Source: Stigmatella aurantiaca DW4/3-1 (GTDB lineage: Bacteria > Myxococcota > Myxococcia > Myxococcales > Myxococcaceae). Taken from it: a stretch of 64,000 nucleotides of DNA. The stretch is taken from assembly GCF_000165485.1 (NCBI RefSeq), contig NC_014623.1:9194893-9258892 (forward strand). The letters run 5' to 3'. The notes under the pieces are model-generated. The model was not told the origin of the DNA. It saw only the letters and a program-made list of their open reading frames with translations, and did no database searches. Positions 60,888 through 64,000 of the stretch are shown one piece after another (position 1 is the first letter of the stretch; each line of letters starts with the position of its first letter). The position numbers were made by a program, and so were the translations under genes.

Positions 60888-62840
60888 ATGGCCAGCAAGC
60901 CCCCCCGCGACAGCGAATTAGAAGCCATCCTCGAAAAGGTGCGGCAGGTCCGGAGCTTCGACTTCCGCAGCTACAAGCGGGCCACGCTCCAGCGCCGCAT
61001 CGAGCGGCGCATGGCCGCCACGCGCTGTCAGACCCGGACCGCGTACCTGGCCCTGCTCGATCGGGATGCGAACGAGGTGAACACCCTCGTCTCCTCCATG
61101 CTCATCAAGCTGACCACCTTCTTCCGGGACCCGGAGGTGTGGACCTCGCTCGAGAAGGTGGTGCGGGAAATGACGCTCAAGCGCCAACCCGATCAGGAGC
61201 TGCGCATCTGGAGCGCGGGGTGCGCCACCGGCGAGGAGGCCTATTCGATTGCCATCCTCGCCGCGGAGGCCTTGGGCCCCGGCATGCCCGGCGCGGAGCT
61301 GAAGGTGTTTGGCACGGATGTGGACGAGGCGGCCATTGCCTTCGCGCGCCGCGGCGTCTACACCCCCCAGCAGCTCGAGGGCTGCTCCAAGGAACGGCTG
61401 GCGCGCTGGTTCGTCCCCTCCGGCGGGGGGTATGCGGTGCGCAAGGAGATCCGCCGCGCGGTCGTCTTCGGGGTCAACAACCTCGTCTCCGACGCGCCCG
61501 TCTCGCGGATCGATCTCATCCTCTGCCGCAACGTCTTCATCTACCTGGACGCGGAACTCCAGAAGCGCTCCCTGGCGCGCTTCCACTTCGCCTTGCGCCA
61601 CGACGGCGTCCTGGCCCTGGGGCGCTCGGAGCTCATCCCCTTCGCGGCCAAGCTCTTCGAGCCGGTGGAGCTGACCCGGCGCATCTACCGCAAGGATGGG
61701 CGGCAGGAGCTGTCCTGGGCGCCCCAGGAGCGGGGGATTTCCTCGAGCGAGCCCACCGGGACTGGGCGGCCCCCCCTGGACGCGCAGTCCCCCCGGGACG
61801 CGCAGCGGGCCCTGCTGCGCGAGGTGCTCGACTCGCAACCCTGCCCGCTCATCGCCACGGACAACGAAGGGACCGTCATCGTCTTCAATCAGGCCGCCGC
61901 GCATCTGTGGGGCCGCACCGAGGCGGAGGTCGCCGGCAAACGCCTGGCGGCCTTGGCGCTGCCCGGGCTCAGCCAGGACCTGCTGGTGGAGCAGAGCGCC
62001 CGCGTGAAGGCCGGCCGGTCCGCGCGGGAAGTGGGCGACGGCACCCTGAAGGTCCCGGGCACGGACCCGGTGGTTATCCGGACCCTGGTCGTCCCCTTGC
62101 GCTCCCTCTCGGCCGAGAACGCCGGCCTGCTGTACGTGGCGCACGATGTGACGGCGCTGCGGAGCCTGGAGCAACACCTCCAGCAAGCCAACGAGGAGCT
62201 GAACACCGCCAACCTCCGGCTCCAATCCTCCAACGAGGAGATGCGCGCCTCCAACGAGGAGCTCGAGACGACCAACGAGGAGCTCCAGAGCGCCAACGAG
62301 GAGCTCCAGACGACCAACGAGGAGCTTCAGTCCACCAACGAGGAGCTCGAGACGACCAACGAGGAGCTTCAGTCCACCAACGCCGAGCTGGACGCCACCA
62401 ACCGGGAGTTGGCCCACCGCACCCAGGAGATGGATGCGCTGAGCTTCTCCCAGCACGCCATCATCCGTGCCCTCTCCGAGGGGGTGATGGTGCTGGATGC
62501 CAACGGCTACATCACCGCGTGGAACCTTGCCGCCGAGCGGCTGCTGGGCCTCACCGAGCGAGAAACGGTGGGCCAAGTGCTGTGGACCCTGCGCATCCCA
62601 GCCCTCAACCGGGCCCTGCTCAACCGCGTCCGCAAGCACCTGACGGCCAACCGGACCTTGCGCCAGGAGGATGTCAGCTATCAGCTTCCCCATGGCGGAC
62701 GGGGCCGCGCCACCTTGGTGGCCACCCCCCTCATTATGGATTCCCAGGTCCTCGGGGCTATCATCCTCCTCGAGGACACTACCCGGCTGAGCACGCTCGC
62801 CCAGAAGAACCGGGAAATGAAGGAGCGCATGAAGGCATGA
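60888..62840 (+). CDS. CheR-type methyltransferase fused to PAS domains and a long coiled coil
   Basis: A 650-residue soluble protein. Residues 10-270 are a complete CheR methyltransferase (FRSYKRATLQRRIERRM, then the IKLTTFFRD loop, SAM motif SAGCATGEEAYS at 109-120, and LILCRNVFIYLD). CheR methylates glutamates of chemoreceptors. A PAS domain follows (about 310-430), then a seven-residue coiled-coil repeat (449-507) and a second PAS (about 515-640). Similar proteins usually also carry CheB at the N-terminus, which is absent here. Its stop overlaps the start of the next gene, a histidine kinase (ATGA), so the pair probably forms one pathway. No chemoreceptor gene is nearby. Confidence 0.93.
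   Translation: MASKPPRDSELEAILEKVRQVRSFDFRSYKRATLQRRIERRMAATRCQTRTAYLALLDRDANEVNTLVSSMLIKLTTFFRDPEVWTSLEKVVREMTLKRQPDQELRIWSAGCATGEEAYSIAILAAEALGPGMPGAELKVFGTDVDEAAIAFARRGVYTPQQLEGCSKERLARWFVPSGGGYAVRKEIRRAVVFGVNNLVSDAPVSRIDLILCRNVFIYLDAELQKRSLARFHFALRHDGVLALGRSELIPFAAKLFEPVELTRRIYRKDGRQELSWAPQERGISSSEPTGTGRPPLDAQSPRDAQRALLREVLDSQPCPLIATDNEGTVIVFNQAAAHLWGRTEAEVAGKRLAALALPGLSQDLLVEQSARVKAGRSAREVGDGTLKVPGTDPVVIRTLVVPLRSLSAENAGLLYVAHDVTALRSLEQHLQQANEELNTANLRLQSSNEEMRASNEELETTNEELQSANEELQTTNEELQSTNEELETTNEELQSTNAELDATNRELAHRTQEMDALSFSQHAIIRALSEGVMVLDANGYITAWNLAAERLLGLTERETVGQVLWTLRIPALNRALLNRVRKHLTANRTLRQEDVSYQLPHGGRGRATLVATPLIMDSQVLGAIILLEDTTRLSTLAQKNREMKERMKA
62232..62399 (+). repeat. Eight tandem 21-base units encoding a heptad coiled coil
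   Basis: Eight 21-base units each encode seven residues of the form N-E-E-L-(Q/E)-(S/T)-(T/A); the first reads NEEMRAS and the last NAELDAT. The phase is exactly seven, so the coil is an uninterrupted heptad linking the two PAS domains. The near-identity at DNA level makes the tract prone to gain or loss of whole units. Confidence 0.9.
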
Positions 62841-64000
62841 GTCCTCGCCGCCCTCACCCGCGTCACCCGCCCGGCATCCTCCCGGTGCCTGAGGCCAAGC
62901 CCGGGGGGGCACTGCTTCGCAAGTACCAGGAGCTGACCGCCAAGCACGAGGCCCTGGTGCACCGCCTGGAGGTCCGCAACGACGAGCGCATCTCGACCTA
63001 CCAGCTCTCCACCTGGGCTCTGGAAACGACGGCGAGCGCGCTCGCTCTCCTGCGTGCCCAGTCCGTTCTGCTGGCCAACCGGCGCTGGCATGCGCTGGCG
63101 CGCAGCGGCCCCTGGCAGCAGCTGCGCCAGTGGGAGCCCACCGGCCCTGCCCTGGCGACGCTCCGGGAGGTGGTCCACCATGAAATCGATGCCTTGCTCT
63201 CCTCGAGGGAACCGGGCATCCGCGGCCAGCTCTACCGGAAGCAGGGCTCCAACGAGACGCTGGAGATTCGCGTGGAGCGGGCGGGCCCCCGGACCCGTGT
63301 CCCCCGGACCCAGATGGTCCTGGCCCTCATCCACGACGCCACCCAGGAGACGCTCGCCGCGGCCGAGTTGGAGCAGGCCCGCGCGGCGCTGGCCCGGCAA
63401 GAGCACCTGCGGGCCCTGGGGGAGATGTCCTCGGGCATCGCGCATGACCTCAACAACACCCTCAACGCCATGCGGCTCCGGCTGGAGATGCTCCAGCGCG
63501 ACGCGGCGTTCGCGCCGCACCAGGCGAAGAACCTGAAGTCCCTCATGCAGATCGTCTCCGACGCGGGCACCCGCGTGCGCCACCTGCAGGAGTTCTCGCG
63601 GCAGCGGTTCGAGCCCAGCCAGGAGCAAGTTCACCTCCACGGCATCATCCACGAGGCGGTGGAGCTTGCCCGCGACAACATCGAGCACCGCGCGCGGAAC
63701 GAGGGGGTCAAGCTCCGCATCGAGAACGAGGTGCCCGTCCTGCCCGCGGTGAACGGCGAGGCCGCGGACCTGCGCTACGTCTTCCTCAACCTGCTCCTCA
63801 ACGCGCGGGATGCCATGCCCCACGGGGGCACCGTGCACCTGCGGGGGACCGTCTGCGCCTCGAAGGTGGTCATCACCGTGGAGGACGAGGGCACGGGCAT
63901 CCCCCAGGACCACCTGGACAGCATCTTCCTGCCCTTCTTCACCACCAAGGGGGCCCAAGGCACTGGCCTGGGCCTGTCCATGGCCTATGGCGTCGTCTCG
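62837..64000 (+). CDS. Histidine kinase, 3' end outside window
   Basis: The first 388 residues of a soluble sensor kinase whose gene runs off the window edge. The ATG at 62837 overlaps the CheR-PAS stop (ATGA). Residues 25-60 form a short coiled coil; a PAS-like input region lies at about 55-175; and the dimerisation domain has phosphorylated His203 in SSGIAHDLNNTLNA, the AHDLNN type seen in NtrB-like kinases. The ATPase domain has LLLNARDAMP, DEGTGIP and GTGLGLS and is nearly complete at the edge. A C-terminal receiver could follow beyond base 64000. Confidence 0.92.
   Translation, partial: MSPRRPHPRHPPGILPVPEAKPGGALLRKYQELTAKHEALVHRLEVRNDERISTYQLSTWALETTASALALLRAQSVLLANRRWHALARSGPWQQLRQWEPTGPALATLREVVHHEIDALLSSREPGIRGQLYRKQGSNETLEIRVERAGPRTRVPRTQMVLALIHDATQETLAAAELEQARAALARQEHLRALGEMSSGIAHDLNNTLNAMRLRLEMLQRDAAFAPHQAKNLKSLMQIVSDAGTRVRHLQEFSRQRFEPSQEQVHLHGIIHEAVELARDNIEHRARNEGVKLRIENEVPVLPAVNGEAADLRYVFLNLLLNARDAMPHGGTVHLRGTVCASKVVITVEDEGTGIPQDHLDSIFLPFFTTKGAQGTGLGLSMAYGVVS

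Noticed and set aside
62232-62399. Tandem 21-base units considered as a possible CRISPR-like or mobile repeat
   Set aside because: The units are contiguous without spacers and encode a heptad coiled coil inside a complete gene.

Overview
The window is high-GC DNA with strong third-position G/C bias. It is dense in eukaryotic-type Ser/Thr kinases (one with the HRDINPSN catalytic loop common in myxobacteria), hybrid histidine kinases, Pro-rich and Gly-rich lipoproteins and polymorphic-toxin genes. This points to a large-genome myxobacterium, probably of the Myxococcus/Stigmatella/Archangium group. The species is an inference. No rRNA, tRNA, CRISPR array or intact insertion sequence was recognised.

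Layout. 1-7 kb: the end of an aldo/keto reductase, a small secreted thrombospondin-3-type protein, a broken LysR gene, a kelch protein, a TPR protein preceded by a repetitive toxin-like protein, a DUF3592 membrane protein and uracil-DNA glycosylase. 7-14 kb: a CpaF/TadA-type secretion ATPase with a disordered tail, two envelope proteins (one a Gly-rich beta-helix lipoprotein) and a membrane Ser/Thr kinase. 14-22.3 kb: a degenerate GT51-like protein divergent from a ferredoxin-reductase-like protein; an LpoA-like lipoprotein coupled to a WD40 lipoprotein that carries a hidden retropepsin-like insert; and a 946-residue Ser/Thr kinase fused to a cyclic-di-GMP-type MshEN domain and a dead receiver. 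22.4-36 kb: DnaJ, a lipid/drug ABC exporter, several membrane or hypothetical proteins, a HAMP histidine kinase, secreted lipoproteins and a HAD phosphatase. 36-45 kb: a large secreted zinc metalloprotease, a lipoprotein, a hydrolase fragment, and a Tox-REase-5 toxin / Imm52-like immunity pair followed by a kinase gene that has lost its catalytic core. 44.5-50 kb: a RapA-like SNF2 ATPase, a frameshifted remnant and a GAF histidine kinase. 50-56.5 kb: a multiheme cytochrome lipoprotein, a FIST sensor, a triple-receiver hybrid kinase and a single-domain regulator, closely packed. 56.5-60 kb: a tryptophan dioxygenase-like / kynureninase-like / methyltransferase operon. 60-64 kb: a NarL-type regulator divergent from a CheR-PAS protein that is coupled to a histidine kinase running off the window.

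How the genes work together. Much of the window is signal perception and output. The strongest candidates for undescribed biology are: the kinase-MshEN-receiver fusion; the FIST-hybrid-kinase-regulator cassette behind a surface cytochrome; the tryptophan-catabolic-type operon that has a methyltransferase and no formamidase; the toxin/immunity/deleted-kinase cassette; and a hairpin that would cover a ribosome-binding site at 27221-27257. Three gene fragments (LysR, alpha/beta hydrolase, and an unidentified frameshifted ORF) lie in the longer intergenic gaps.
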